A stretch of DNA of 64,000 nt from Brachycybe producta (GCA_036925085.1 JAUPFP010000090.1:186001-250000), one strand, 5' to 3'; numbered from the stretch's first letter, positions 10,124 to 20,830 are shown. A program made the numbers and translations. Notes: a model not told the origin generated them from the letters alone.

Positions 10124-10427
10124 GGTGGCAACGGGTAGAAACGAACTGTTTCTACTCGGTTTATAACCGGTTCGCGATTTTTTTTTTTTTTGAAAAGTGT
10201 GGTTCTGATCAATTCGTAGATCTTGACGAACCGGGGTTCCCAATATGCATTAGCAGATTTGTGCACCACATTTAAGACTATTGTCCATCTGCGCATCATT
10301 TGCTGCGCAAATCTGCTAATGCATATTGGGAACCCCGGTTAGCCAAAAATCAACGAACTGATCAGAACCAGTTTCCAACAAAAAATCGTGAACCGATTAG
10401 AAACGGTTCGGTTCTACCCGTTGTCAG
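10124..10427. mobile_element. Inverted-repeat element V1 with perfect 31-bp inner arms
   Basis: Outer ends GTGGCAACGGGTAGAA and TTCTACCCGTTGTCA are inverted. Inside, positions 10231-10261 and 10308-10338 are exact reverse complements (31 bp) around a 46-bp loop. GGTTC/GAACC words recur throughout. A partial relative lies at 11500-11750. No coding potential is evident. Confidence 0.8.
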
Positions 10428-10459
10428 CAAACCTTTAAGAGTAAATTCCTTTGTACATA

Positions 10460-10545
10460 AAAGATATATGGCGCTTCAGGTAAATTGCCTTACAAAGTGG
10501 AATTCAGTGGGATTTTTTTTTTCTCAGCGTGTGTGATCTTTCCAT
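10460..10545 (-). mobile_element. Fragment of MITE X
   Basis: GGCGCTTCAGGTAAATTGCC, CTTACAAAGTGGAATTCAG and GCGTGTGTGATC follow the inverse order of the element at 1627-1790. Confidence 0.6.
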
Positions 10546-11396
10546 TACTTTCTTTCAATTTTGCATTTTATTGCAATTTTGCAATTTTTCCATTTTATTG
10601 TAAGTACTTTTATGGACAAAAAGTACTCGAAATGTTCCGACAATGAAAGTCACTCCTAACTAACATTCCTTTCTAATCAACATATAAAAAACCTTAAATG
10701 AGTGCAATGTACCCCACCACCCCCAACCCCCCCCCCCCCTCTGAGCACACTTTCAAGTCTTTAATTAATATTTAAGAAGAAAGAGGGGTTTAGTTGCAAT
10801 TTTGCAATTTTAATAAAAAAAGACTTCTTAATTATTCCTAAACGTCACAAACAAGTTGGTTCCCTTTTTTCCCCCACCTTCCCTAGTTTTTTTTTGTAAA
10901 AAAAAGAGAACACAGTCTAAAAAGACACCTAAAATAATAATAATAATGGGAAAAAGTCCATTCAAAATATGAGTTGATTAATACAAAGTGTGTTTAATAT
11001 ATTTAGTAAGGAAGTTGCAGCTAACATTAATAAATAACCAAAAAAAACCGTTGTTCAGGATGTATATATCGGTCTCATCATGTTTAATGTTGCATGGAAA
11101 AAGACATAATAACATGCAATAGACAATACACCTAAGATATTAATTATGAATAACTATTGTCATAATTTATATGAGAAAGAGAATCAACCAATTGAAGTTG
11201 AAATTAATGGAGACAATTTTTTTTTAATAAAGTTTGACATTCTCTCTCTCTCTCTCTCTCCTTCTGTATTTATTACCGCCATTTTTTTTTAACTTAATTT
11301 TATTTTATTTTTTAACTTAATTTTATGTGTAAACAAATTTTATTAAAATATTTCATGAACTCTTTGTGGTTGTTATTCTGTAATTTCAAGCTGGAT
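10546..11396. other. AT-rich DNA, no gene seen
   Basis: Repeated TTGCAATTTTGCAATTTT words at 10558-10590 and again near 10796, a C tract near 10727, and a (CT)n run at 11241-11260. Confidence 0.5.
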
Positions 11397-11956
11397 GGGT
11401 ATTCACCAAAAGAGAGAGCAAGAACGAACATTTGTTCGTGCTCGCCCGATGTTTGCTCGTGTTCCCTTGTAATGCTCGTCTTGCAGCTATACTTAAAAAG
11501 TGGCAACGAATAGAACCGAACCGTTTCTAATCGGTTTGGAACAGGTTTAATAGGTTCGCGATTTTTTTTTTTTTGGAAACCGGTTCTGATCAGTTCGTCG
11601 ATCTTGACAAACCGGTTCCCAATATGCATTAGCTGATTTGCACAGAACATTAGTAAGAAGTGTGACAAAGGGTAGAACCGAACCGAATCTACTCGGTTCT
11701 ATGATCAGTTCCAGTAATTGGCCAAACCGGTTCTACCAGTTCTGAACCATTGAAAACTCTAATCCATACCGGAGCGAATATGTTCTTGTTCGCATTTTAT
11801 CCATCGTTTACAGCAACAAGCACTCTTAATCTGCACAAGCATTTCAACAATCTTTTTTGAACATGAGCGAGCAAATGTTTGCTCGCTCTCTAACAGACAA
11901 ATTCTTGGATGAAAATGCTCGCTCGATCTTGCTCTCTCTCTCTTTTGGTGAATACC
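11397..11956. mobile_element. Inverted-repeat element W containing V2
   Basis: Ends GGGTATTCACCAAAAGAGAG and CTCTTTTGGTGAATACCC are inverted; GAGCAAGA and TCTTGCTC continue the arms. Subterminal GAACATTTGTTCGTGCTCG and GAGCGAGCAAATGTTTGCTC are related palindromic blocks. V2 sits inside. Confidence 0.75.
11500..11750. mobile_element. Element V2, rearranged
   Basis: GTGGCAACGAATAGAACCGA start, then TGATCAGTTCGTCGATCTTG and GGTTCCCAATATGCATTAGC as in V1. The second half restarts with AGGGTAGAACCGAACCG near 11669, so the element looks recombined. It lies within W. Confidence 0.65.
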
Positions 11957-11974
11957 CTAACCTTTAATAAAGAG

Positions 11975-12492
11975 CAACACAGAAGGAGAAATTGAAAGTG
12001 TTTTAGAAACTGGAAACGGGTAGCTGAATCACACACAGGCAATTAGAAATCGGGACAAACAGAAGTTGGCTCCGCCCTTTTTATGACGACGGGCAACTTC
12101 TAATTGGTTTGTTCTGTGGTTCGACGTTGAAAAAAGCGGAGCATGTGACGTCAGACTACATAACCAACCAATTAGAAGTTGCCGGTCGTCATAAAAAGGG
12201 CGAAGCCAACTTCTGTTTGTCCCGATTTCTAATTGCCTGTCTGAATCACTTAATAGTATTTTCATGTTGTTATCTTTCAAAATAAACTTTTAATAAGACA
12301 AACATGAAAATAACATTCTGTTTTAAAAAAAGTTAGTTCATTTTCAAAGTTAATTTATTTTAAAAAGCCCACTTATTAATTAACTTAATTGATTTAGGTA
12401 GGCTGCCATTCTAGTTTCTAAAAGACTTTTCCAAGTTTCTCTCAACAAGACAGAATAACCAGAGTTCAAGGGGCGTTTAAACCACTTTAAAA
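11975..12492. mobile_element. Fold1 copy 3, split by PalA copy 7
   Basis: TTTTAGAAACTGG on the left; ATTTTCATGTTGTTATC, TTTCAAAATAAAC and CCATTCTAGTTTCTAAAAGA on the right. The left and right parts join once the PalA insertion is removed. Confidence 0.75.
12035..12240 (+). mobile_element. PalA copy 7
   Basis: ACAGGCAATTAGAAATCGGG ends with CTGAATCAC on both sides (12024-12032 and 12241-12249), plus an extra AC on the left. Central GCATGTGACGTCAGAC intact. Inserted in Fold1. Confidence 0.9.
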
Positions 12493-13152
12493 TAAAATTT
12501 CGAATCAGAATTAAAATGGGTACTCATAGAAAAACCACACAAAAAAGGTATTTATTATGAATAACTTATTGATTAGCTCTTTCTGGATAGAGAGAGAGAG
12601 AGGAAAAATGTGCAAAATTAGCACAAAATGTTTTTTTTTTCTTCTTTCTTTAACCGTGACACGAATCAAAGTTATAATTATTATTATTAAGATTCCGTGA
12701 CCTAAGCGTGTGAAAAACCATGAAAAAACTATTTATTTGATTGGAAACCATTTTTTTTTCTTCTTACAAACAATACGAAGATCCCTTTTTTTGTAAAAAT
12801 TTGTAACTACCTCTATAATTATAATATAGCACAGATCCTATCTACAGCGCCCCTAACGGTTAAAGTTGAAAATTCTACAACACCTGTTGGAACCTTAAGA
12901 GCACAGGAAAACTCTGCATTTTCATAACAATTTGTAGGCCCAGTATCCATTTAAGTTCGATTTCATCTAAACCTATTTAGAGAGTAGCACAACATGTTGG
13001 CCCCAATGTTGCGACAATCTTTTGGCCCAGCACATGGGCCAATGTTGCCAAAATTATATAAAATATGGCCCACTTAATTTCGGTCAAACAACCTTTACAT
13101 AAACGCCAACAGTTGACGTTACATTGGTTCCTTGTTGGCATGCTGCTGCTGC
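12493..13152. other. AT-rich DNA, no gene seen
   Basis: A short GA run near 12590 and T tracts. CAACATGTTGGCCCCAATGTTG words at about 12990-13050 form short inverted repeats. No gene. Confidence 0.5.
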
Positions 13153-13361
13153 ACAGACAGTTAGAAATCGGGGAGAACTTCAGTTGGCTCCGCCCTTGTT
13201 ATAACGACCGGCAACTTCTAATTGGTTTGTTGTGTGGTTCGACGTTGAAAAAGGGCTGGAGCATGTGACGTCAGACTACATAACCAGCCAATTAGAAGTT
13301 ACCTGTCGTCATAACAAGGGCGGAGCCAGCTGAAGTTCTGACCTATTTCTAACTGCTCTGT
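13153..13361 (+). mobile_element. PalA copy 8 beside a CTG run
   Basis: Left end ACAGACAGTTAGAAATCGGG, right end TAACTGCTCTGT. GCATGCTG after the right end matches 13139-13146 on the left, separated from the element by CTGCTG, as if the target duplication had since expanded by triplet slippage. Central CRE intact. Confidence 0.85.
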
Positions 13362-13458
13362 GCATGCTGCCTAGATTCCATTTGAAACAAAAGTTAAGAG
13401 GTGGAGGCTAGCTATTAAGATGACATTAGAAAGGTGGAGAGCAAATCACCTCGTTTAA

Positions 13459-13881
13459 AACCTCGTTTTCACTACAAAAATTAACTGCAGTTATGTAACC
13501 AAGGTTATAAGTTAACTACAGACAAGATAGAAGTGGTATGTTTTTATTTATAAAACACTTAACTATGGTTAAATGATCTGTGTCATTTCCTGTTAAACAA
13601 TTAAGCATCTTGAGAAAATGGCACTCCTTCATTCAGTCAAAAATTGAGTGGCTCTCACTATCCGCCATATTGTTTGTTAGCTAAATTTTTTAAAACACAG
13701 GAAGTACTGTATTTAACCATTTAATAATGTGGTTAACTGTATTGTATCAATGCAGTTGAGTTAACTAACTTACATTGTTCAGAAATATAATTATGGTTAA
13801 TGTATAACCACATTTGTGTTTCCAATAAAAACTTAAATATGGTTAACTTTTTAACTACAGTTAATTTTTTGCAGTGGAGTA
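13459..13881. mobile_element. Harbinger-like MITE Hb-S1
   Basis: TAA at 13456-13458 precedes AACCTCGTTTTCACTAC; the right end GCAGTGGAGTA is followed by TAG. GGTTAACT/AGTTAACC words are scattered inside and CCACTACAAAATTTAACTGC-type ends are shared with 61712-61993. Both copies are non-coding. Confidence 0.7.
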
Positions 13882-14224
13882 TAGTTTTAACTGTTAACAA
13901 TTTCAGGCTAGTTACTTAAGTTGATCATTAAGTGGTGGTGGTACCAAGAACCAAATTAGAAGTAATTGTGATTACTTTCCATTTTCATTTATATTTTATT
14001 ATTAGACTTAAATAATTACGCAAAAGTAGGCCTAATCGAAAATTCTCAAATAAGACCCAAAAAAGAACAAAAGAGTTCACAATAAACAACCTTCTTTTGG
14101 ATTTAGGTTATAAATTGCAATTAGCATTTTCAGGTGTTCATAATGTCCTATTAACTCCTACAAAAAAAAAGCGCCTGTTGCCATTATGTCACCAGACTTA
14201 CCTAATGGAACATTAAAAAAAAGC
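13882..14224. other. AT-rich DNA, no gene seen
   Basis: No repeat ends or protein-like frames found. Confidence 0.45.
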
Positions 14225-14401
14225 ACAGGCAGTTAGAAATCGGGGAGAACTTCAGTTGGCTCCGGACCTTATTATGACGACTAGCAATTTCTGATTGGTT
14301 TGTTGTGTGGTTCCACGTTACATAACCAACCAATTAGAAGTTGCGTTCGTCATAACAAGGACGGAGCCAACAGAAGTTCTCTCCGATTTCTAACTGCCTG
14401 T
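14225..14401 (+). mobile_element. PalA copy 9, centre deleted
   Basis: ACAGGCAGTTAGAAATCGGG ends with a 9-bp flush duplication AAAAAAAGC at 14216-14224 and 14402-14410. The CRE/GC-box centre is deleted between TGGTTCCACGTT and ACATAACC. Confidence 0.9.
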
Positions 14402-14805
14402 AAAAAAAGCCTATGTTTCACTTTAAACAAGTAGCTGTGTGTAGATGTAAAAGTAAAAAAGGTGACTTTTCCTTTAAATATTTAAATGGTACATGATGAC
14501 GTCACTTCCGCCCTCATATTTGTTTCTAAACGTCAGATGTTTTCTATTGTTCGTAGGTTTTTTTTTTGTTCTTCTTGCTCAATAATACAATGGCCTTTTT
14601 TCAGTAATCATTTTCTATGTAATTTTGTCAAAAAGAATGTTTCAGAAATTATATTTGAACTTGTAATATCACTGCTTGAAGCAGGGTCCTACATACGTGA
14701 AAAGTGTAGATTTTTTTCTTTTCTTGGCTTAAGTAAAAGGTTTTTTTGTTATTTTTTTTTTAATATATCATTAGAACATGTTTTGCATATTTTTTCTAGT
14801 TCTTT
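14402..14805. other. AT-rich DNA, no gene seen
   Basis: A 111-codon plus-strand frame (14486-14821) is F/S-rich and follows T-rich sequence; it has no domain signature. ATGATGACGTCACTTCCG near 14494-14511 holds an isolated CRE. Confidence 0.4.
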
Positions 14806-15110
14806 TAAGGTGGGTTTATGAACAGCTGATTTTTTAAACTCTTGATTATTCTGTCTTTCAGAAGAGCAAACAGAAAAAAAACTTGAAAATGGTTTCGAAA
14901 CTAGAAGGGTAGCTCAGTCTTAAGTGACTGAGCTACCCTTCTAGTTTCTAGTTCATATTGGTATTTTTTCAAAACAAACTTTTTTAATGCGAGTTTGAAA
15001 ATCTCGCAACTTTTAAGCTGGTGATATTTTTTTTTATTTTGTCTTATAAAGTTTATTTTGAAAGATATCAAGAATAATAATATATTCTCCGATGATTGAG
15101 AATAATTTAT
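14806..15110. mobile_element. Fold1 copy 4 with perfect 23-bp palindrome
   Basis: GGTGGGTTTATGAACAGCTG, ATTATTCTGTCTTTCAG and TTTATTTTGAAAGATATC mark the family. Positions 14897-14919 and 14926-14948 are exact reverse complements (23 bp, 6-bp loop) made of the GAAACTAGAAGGGTAGCTCA arm. Confidence 0.8.
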
Positions 15111-15139
15111 TTAAAAAAATGATTAATCAGTATTAGAAT

Positions 15140-15432
15140 ACTAGTGGGGTAACCCGTCATAAATGACGGGAGCAAAATTCACAGGTAATTGTGCGCATGC
15201 GCGTCGTTTTTTCCTTTTTTTACTCCTTTCATTTCAATTTCAGTCACCCCCTCCCACTTTTCTCTCTCCCCCCTTCTACACTTTCCAAAGGAAGAGGTCA
15301 ACATATAGTTGACCTTGAGAAAAAAACCGGTTCGTTTATTCAAATTTATATAAATTCCGACGTGTTTCAATGGTTTTTGTTACTCCACACACACACACAC
15401 ACACAGACCTGGGATATTATATATAATTTTTT
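15140..15432 (+). repeat. Dispersed repeat AB, copy 1
   Basis: Begins ACTAGTGGGGTAACCCGTC with the hairpin CCCGTCAT-AA-ATGACGGG (15153-15170). It continues GTGCGCATGCGCGTCG, a pyrimidine tract, CATATAGTTGACCTTGAG and AATTCCGACGTG, and ends at (CA)n and GACCTGGGATATTATATA. Two other copies, at 48421-48786 (inverted) and 60518-60830, keep the same order. No inverted ends; class uncertain (Helitron-like or non-LTR possible). Confidence 0.8.
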
Positions 15433-15460
15433 TTAAAAAAATTAAAACTTCACTTCAGTG

Positions 15461-15758
15461 CAAAAACGTTGTAAATGCCCAACGCATGCAGACAAGTTGT
15501 CACTATATAGTGACATTGTTATTTACAACGTCATTGTAGTCACTTGGCCACATCGCCATTCGAATTACTATTGGCTGTTACATCATTATGACTTGCACAA
15601 CAATTTTACTTAAGTTTTTTTTACCCACTAGGAACAACAGCACTTTTTCGTGACAAAGCAAATTCCCTTGTAAAAAGCATGGTGTTTACAACCCATTTTC
15701 GATTGAAACGTAGAAAATTCTATTTCACCCTTATTATGTGGCATTTACAACGTTTTGG
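15461..15758. mobile_element. Inverted-repeat MITE with 19-bp ends
   Basis: CAAAAACGTTGTAAATGCC (15461-15479) and GGCATTTACAACGTTTTGG (15740-15758) are inverted. Inside, GTCACTATATAGTGAC near 15499 is a 16-bp perfect palindrome and ATTTACAACG recurs near 15530. Non-coding. Confidence 0.7.
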
Positions 15759-16261
15759 AAATAACAAGGCCTCACTTATTAAGTGGATTGTGTGGAAAAA
15801 CGTTTTCTGAAAATTAAATGATGCTACTAGTTTTGAGATCACCTTGTAAAATGTGTGTCAATGATTTTTTTAAATGAAATAATTATTAATTTTAATTGTA
15901 ATTGGTTATTGTTTAAGTTCACTTCATAACTTTAACATAAATTATCATAATAGAAAGAGAGAGAGAGAAAAGTTAAGGGTCAAGTTGCTTTTTTTTTTCG
16001 TTTGAATTGTTAATTTATTCCGAGGAAGAAAAGACAAAACACAATGCCAAATGTGGAATTAAGAAATATTAAACCATAACAACTTCCATTGTCTTATTCA
16101 TTTCGATTGTTTATCAAACCTGATTATAATTTTTATTTTTTGGCGTATCCTAAAAAAATTTGCCCTCCAAAATATTATATTTAAAAATAAAAAAGATTCC
16201 CTCCTATTCATTTACAATGATATTTTAATACTATTTTTTAAAAAAATTGAAATTATTAATA
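15759..16261. other. AT-rich DNA, no gene seen
   Basis: Short GA run near 15955; otherwise A/T tracts only. Confidence 0.5.
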
Positions 16262-16371
16262 AGGATCTTCCTTCCTTCCTCTCTCTCTCTTTATTTCTCT
16301 CTCTCTGTCTTTCTCTCTATTTCTCTCTCTCTGTCTTTCTTTCTTTCTCTCTCTCTCTCTTTATTTCTCTC

Positions 16372-16412
<41 letters not shown>

Positions 16413-16460
16413 TTTCTCTCTCTCTCTCTCTCTCTTTTCTCTCTCTCTCTCTCTCTCATC
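16262..16460. repeat. (CT)n-rich imperfect microsatellite, ~200 bp
   Basis: Long CT dinucleotide runs interrupted by TTT and GT. It creates long Ser/Leu-rich frames on plus and Arg/Glu-rich frames on minus that are not genes. Confidence 0.95.
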
Positions 16461-17439
16461 TTTTAAATAAAATTCAAAGATCTTCAAGTAAAAAAAAAAA
16501 ACAAATAATTGCAAAACAATTAACTTCCACTTGAATAGTTTAAACTTTTGGTGGGTTGGTTATTATAATAATAATAATAATAGTGAAGATAACAATATAA
16601 AACGCGCCTCAACTATTTTTTCATTATTATTATTTATAATAATTAATGTCTGTGTCTCATTTTGAAAAATGCCAGGCAACGTTATCGATGATAATAATAA
16701 TAATAATAACCAACAACCAAAAAAAAAAGACCTAAAACATGTTAATCGTGTTGGTGTCTATGGCAATGATTATGATTTCGTAATAATCATCATCCTCCTC
16801 CTCCTCATCTCCTCATCATAAAAAATGAACAGCACGTCTCTCTTTTCTACCCACGAGACATTTTTTTACACGAGTAGACTTTCAAAAGAGAGAGAGAGAG
16901 AGAGAAAAAAATGGCTGCTAACTTAATATATACAGATCTACAAATTCCAAACTGTCAACTTTTTTGTATATAAACCCTAGCTTATATATTTTTTTTATTA
17001 ATAAACATCTGGTTCTAAAAAGCTAGAATAGTACATTATGAGTAAAAGGCAAAAAAGTATGTTTTTTTAACAAAAGAGACTGGTTAGAGGCTAGAGAGTT
17101 CTTCTAGAATTAGAGTTGTAAGTTAATTCTAATTTCTATACAGGCAATGAGCCATATGTCCAATAAGCGCCTCTAGTGGCAGTAGGCTAAAAGATGGCCC
17201 CCTAAGAAGTTAGCAGACGAAACCTTAACATAGAACTTCTATGGGAAAAAATCGCTGCACTGGTAAGTTGTTTTTTGCCGTTTTCTCGCAAATTACACGC
17301 CCAATTTTCATAAAAATAAAGACAAAATGTTTCACAACCAAAACACAAACAGTTTCACAGCCTTGCATTAGTTTTTTTAATATTTCACATTGTTTTGTTG
17401 TTTTTGATGTTTTGTGCAGAACGTTGCTGTTAAACCTGA
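16461..17439. other. Low-complexity DNA, no gene seen
   Basis: Runs of ATA/AAT near 16563-16582 and 16690-16712, CTCCTC near 16793, a GA run at 16885-16906. GACTGGTTAGAGGCTAG near 17080 matches the interior of the TAGGGCTCGG hAT-like family. Confidence 0.5.
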
Positions 17440-17872
17440 AGCTGATGCTACACGTAGCAACAGTCGAGCAACAATACTAGTTGTAGCAACAGTAGTTTCC
17501 CATTTGTTGCAAGCAACACCTATGATACATGTTGCAACATTCATCAAACTTACATGAAATGAAAACAACAACCAATGAAACAACGAGGGTGTGAGCCAAA
17601 GACTGTAGACATTTCTCTTCGTCTTTCTCTTCTTCATCAGTTGAAAATTTGAAATAGTTATGTGATTATTCAAGCCGTTTTTACTTGGCTGTTGGCTGAA
17701 ATGTTTGTGCGAAAATAGAACGAAGTTCTATTTGAAAATTATGTTGCTTTCAATCTGCAGCAACAATTCGGGTTGCTGTTATGACAGATGTTTCAACTTT
17801 CATGAAACAATAGAGCAACACAGCTATGTTGCTCTAAAGTTGCTGAATTGTTGCTACGTGTAGCATCAGCTT
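17440..17872. mobile_element. Harbinger-like MITE Hb-AP
   Basis: AAGCTGATGCTACACGTAGC and GCTACGTGTAGCATCAGCTT are inverted ends (at least 23 bp with the following AAC/GTT). TTA lies just outside each end region. GTTGC/GCAAC words fill the interior. The left end abuts CCTGA, so the exact first base is uncertain. No coding frame of note. Confidence 0.7.
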
Positions 17873-18360
17873 TAGACTACTACTTTACTGGACTGGCAAC
17901 TCCCGAAATTTTGTGTTTGACAGTTATGCATCGTCGTTTTCCAAGTGGCGCCTCTAGCGGGACTATGGTATATGAACTTGAATAGTAAAATTCAAGTTTT
18001 GGACGAGTTCATTTTGTAGCTATATATAGGGTGTATTTTTTATATATTAGTATAAAAAGTATGGCCAATGAAGAACTACACAGGCATAGCCTCCTATTGA
18101 TACTATCTATAGGAGGCTATGACACAGGCAATTAGAAATCGGGACGAACAGAAGTTGGCTCCGCCCTTTTTACTCCGTTGTACTCTGACGTCACGTAAAT
18201 TAACGTCGAACCACACACAAAAAAAAGACTTTCACTCCGATTTTCTGTAAAAAAAAAATAATGCACCAGACGGAGCTGGCATCACTTTTGCCTAAGAACA
18301 TGCAGTCAACGCTTTAACATGGAGAAGATAGGGAGTTGCCAGTCCAGTAAATAGTCTAAG
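17873..18360. mobile_element. Inverted-repeat element G1 with central hairpin
   Basis: Ends TTAGACTACTACTTTACTGG and CCAGTAAATAGTCTAA, continued by ACTGGCAACTCCC and GGGAGTTGCCAGT. A 13-bp hairpin CATAGCCTCCTAT/ATAGGAGGCTATG lies at 18085-18121. PalA copy 10 is inserted just right of it. A relative is at 59885-60255. Confidence 0.75.
18124..18247 (+). mobile_element. PalA copy 10, internally deleted
   Basis: ACAGGCAATTAGAAATCGGG and GGCTCCGCCC are kept, then TCTGACGTCACGTAA and TCGAACCACACA, and a damaged right end CTCCGATTTTCTGT. Most of the right arm is gone. Confidence 0.8.
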
Positions 18361-18613
18361 GTTAAACAAAACAAAGCATGGATGTGAAACTACATGCTTT
18401 TACTTTTGTCTTTATTTTTCCAAGATTAAATACAATGGTTCCATTATATTCGATTTTTGAGGATAATTGTTAAAATCGTTGCTGGTGGAACTACCACCAC
18501 TCACCTCAGGGGTTCTTAACCGAGATATATCCCATACTACTTAAGGGTATGGAAATCATATAATGGTTGTATGGGATTCGATCTCTGAAAATTTGTTGTT
18601 GTTCGTGGTTTTA

Positions 18614-19010
18614 ACCCCCGTTTTCACGATAGTTGCTGTCATGAGAGCAGCAACTATCGCGAGAACTATCATCGTGAAAACCACATGATAGTCACTATCG
18701 CATTGTTGTGATAGCACTATTATCACAACTATCTCGTTTGACTAGATAGTTGATAGTACTGTCGCAGTATAGTAATAGTTGTGTGACCGCTTTGCAGGGA
18801 AATATCCACTTTGTAGGGAAATTTGGCTTCTGGAGGAAGAGAGAGAGGCAACACTGCTGTTGACTCAATGATATATCGTAAAGTAGACGTCACACTGTCA
18901 TGTGACAGAACTATCACGTTACTTCAAGACGTATAGACAGTTGTTATCGTGAGACAGTTAACTATCGCAACTTTCATGACAGTTACTCTCACGATAGAAC
19001 TATCGCCATC
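18614..19010. mobile_element. Harbinger-like MITE Hb-T1
   Basis: Follows TTA with ACCCCCGTTTTCACGATAG. The body is rich in AACTATCGCGA/ACTATCACG repeats in both orientations. The right end is cut by the inverted H repeat after TATCGCCATC. The complete relative at 37188-37605 aligns over its length. Confidence 0.8.
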
Positions 19011-19095
19011 TTTATGCTGATAGTCTTTAGATTATATTGTTAGGTTACACAATAGATGGCGCTGCAATGTGTATGCTTCCGACTCCAAGCCACCA
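19011..19095 (-). repeat. Repeat H, copy 3 (inverted)
   Basis: GTCTTTAGATTATATTGTTA, GGTTACACAATAGATGGCGC and TGCAATGTGTATGC are the inverse of the copies at 5447 and 21440. AGATGGCGC is at 19054-19062. Confidence 0.65.
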
Positions 19096-19725
19096 AATGC
19101 TAGTGATTGTTTCCAGGCTGCTCTATCATAGCATTCCTGACTTTTTACTGACCAAAAAATTAATTACATTTGACTTTCTTTTTATCTGAAAAAGTCTCCT
19201 CAATTGAAGGGTTTTTACCTTTAGTAATAATAATCTCATATAAAAACCCTCATCGATCAAATGTTTCAAACAGAATCAACTTCAAATTCAGGTTCCATCA
19301 GATCTTTTTAATTTGAAGGGTTTTTTTTTATAAAAGTATTAAAAACCTCTTTAAAAAAAATTGTAATTTAAAAAAAGAGCAACAGGTTGGATATGAAATT
19401 GAAACTGGAATAACAAAAAAAAAAAAAACTTGTCACAAAGTGAAAAAAAAAACCTATGAAGAGAGGAGGGGATAACAAACAAAAACCCATAAAATATTTT
19501 CTCCCAAAAAAAAAATAGTGTTTTTTTTTATGAAAACTTGAAAAGTTAAACGATTTTTGTGTTTGTGTTGCATTTTTTTTTGTTGTTGTTTTTTTTTTTA
19601 CTAAAAGAAAGTGAAAAACATATTGTGAATGATGTAAATGACAGATGATGATAACCCAATGTAAAAACATAAACACACAAGGAGAGAGATAAAAGTGGGA
19701 CACACAAGTAAATGTCTTAAGGCCG
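19096..19725. other. AT-rich DNA, no gene seen
   Basis: Repeated TGAAGGGTTTTT words near 19204 and 19315, then A and T tracts. A long F/S-rich minus-strand frame here follows T-rich composition and crosses repeat boundaries. Confidence 0.5.
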
Positions 19726-19814
19726 GCCTTGTTTCCACTGGAGTGAAAATTTGAACTTTTTTTTTTGGAAAATTTCAATTGGAAAAGAAAACAAACGTGG
19801 CCTTTTCCCTGTGA

Positions 19815-20345
19815 TAGTGAATTACAATTACAATTAGTACCCTGCAAGCAGCCAAATAGGCCTATGGCAGAGGGACATAAAAGTCCACATGCCACAAACC
19901 AAAACAAAATTACCCCCATTCACCACTTCTTCCTCAGGAAGAGAGTTCCATTGTCTTATAACTCTAGGAAAACAAAGACCAATAATATGAATCTGTCCTA
20001 GCAAAAATCTCCCTAATTTTCTTAGAGTGGTCAGCCCTACCCATGTATAGTGCTTTATGAATATCACTGGACTGTGGTTTAGGACAATCACCACGTGTAA
20101 TTTTTCCAAACAATTTCAAACTTAACTCAGCCCTGCCGATGTGCCAAACTATGCCATTGTAGCACTGACAGCATCTCAGTGACACTATCTGTAAATTTGT
20201 GCCTGCCACAAACAAACCTAGCGGCCTTATGCTGAACCATTTCAACTGAATGAGTGTGACAAGAGTGAGGATTCCATACACTGCAGCAATACTCAAGATG
20301 AGGCTGAACCAATGCTTGATAGGCAATAGTTTAAACTTGTGCTGG
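19815..20345 (-). mobile_element. 5'-truncated non-LTR retrotransposon, copy 1
   Basis: On the minus strand it ends with AAGTCC, CTCTGCCATAGG, GGCTGCTTGCAGGGTAC and a tail of repeated TAATTG units (TAATTGTAATTGTAATTC), the short-repeat tail seen in CR1/L2/RTE-like LINEs. The 5' end stops at about 20345 inside the reverse-transcriptase gene. The tail lies directly on MITE P1, so the LINE inserted after P1. A shorter copy is at 34514-34848. Confidence 0.85.
19834..20335 (-). pseudogene. C-terminal reverse transcriptase remnant of the LINE
   Basis: Read from 20335 downwards, the translation gives VQPHLEYCCSVWNPHSC, then VQHKAARFVCGR and VTEMLSVLQWHSL. These match the conserved region downstream of the RT palm in CR1/Jockey-like LINEs (PHLEYxxxVWNP, Q..AARFV, W.SL). 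After a shift of frame near 20130 come FGKITRGDCP, then FPRVIRQWNSLPEE (near 19940), the usual C-terminal block of such ORF2 proteins. At least two frame changes are needed, so it is dead. Catalytic residues of RT and the endonuclease are not present. Confidence 0.85.
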
Positions 20346-20584
20346 GCAGGTGCCCAATATCCTTTGACTAAAACAAAGCATTTGTAGAGAGTTGTACGTT
20401 TATTCTATTTTCCACCAATTGAAATTTCTTTTTTTTTTTAAAAAAAAGGACAAACTTTCACTCCAATGGAAACACAGTGGCAGAGCCAGAATTTTTTTCA
20501 TAGAGGGCGCGCAGATTTCCAAGAAGTGTGGGTTACGTGTTCTCATCATCTGAGCACACTGCTGCGACGAACCGCACAACAAAA

Positions 20585-20717
20585 ACAGGCATCTGTAGAC
20601 AGCTTCAGAATTTCTTTGGCTCATCCCTTTAACAAGCGTCAGATCAAATATCAACCAATTAGAAACAAAAAGAGCGCCGCCATAAAAAAAATTCTGAAGC
20701 TGTCCACAGATGCCTGT
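20585..20717 (+). mobile_element. PalC copy 1, shortened
   Basis: ACAGGCATCTGTAGACAGCT start and AGCTGTCCACAGATGCCTGT end. The core keeps ATATCAACCAATTAGAAA; the CRE block is deleted. No clear target duplication. Confidence 0.8.
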
Positions 20718-20733
20718 CCTATACGATGCTACA

Positions 20734-20823
20734 GCATTGCAGAAAAATGACGTCACCACCACACCGTACCACATTGTATTGTGGTATAAGGCGCTGGCTG
20801 TGACGTCATTTTTTCTATAATGC
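20734..20823. repeat. Inverted repeat with a CRE in each arm
   Basis: GCATTGCAGAAAAATGACG (from 20734) mirrors TGACGTCATTTTTTCTATAA ending in TGC at 20823. Both arms include TGACGTCA. Between them CCACATTGTATTGTGG is another short hairpin. Probably a small MITE. Confidence 0.65.
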
Positions 20824-20830
20824 ATGAACG

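Larger units (their letters stand above)
19726..20476. mobile_element. MITE P1 split by a LINE
   Basis: GCCTTGTTTCCACTGGAGTG on the left and TTTCACTCCAATGGAAACA on the right are inverted, and GAAAATTTGAAC appears as in P2 (36791-36951). The LINE at 19815-20345 separates the halves. Confidence 0.7.

Noticed and set aside
16247..16534. Ser/Leu-rich and Arg/Glu-rich frames
   Set aside because: Direct translation of the CT/GA microsatellite.
19368..19919. 183-codon minus-strand open frame
   Set aside because: Phe/Lys/Ser-rich from T and A tracts, crosses the border between unique DNA, MITE P1 and the LINE tail; no domain.
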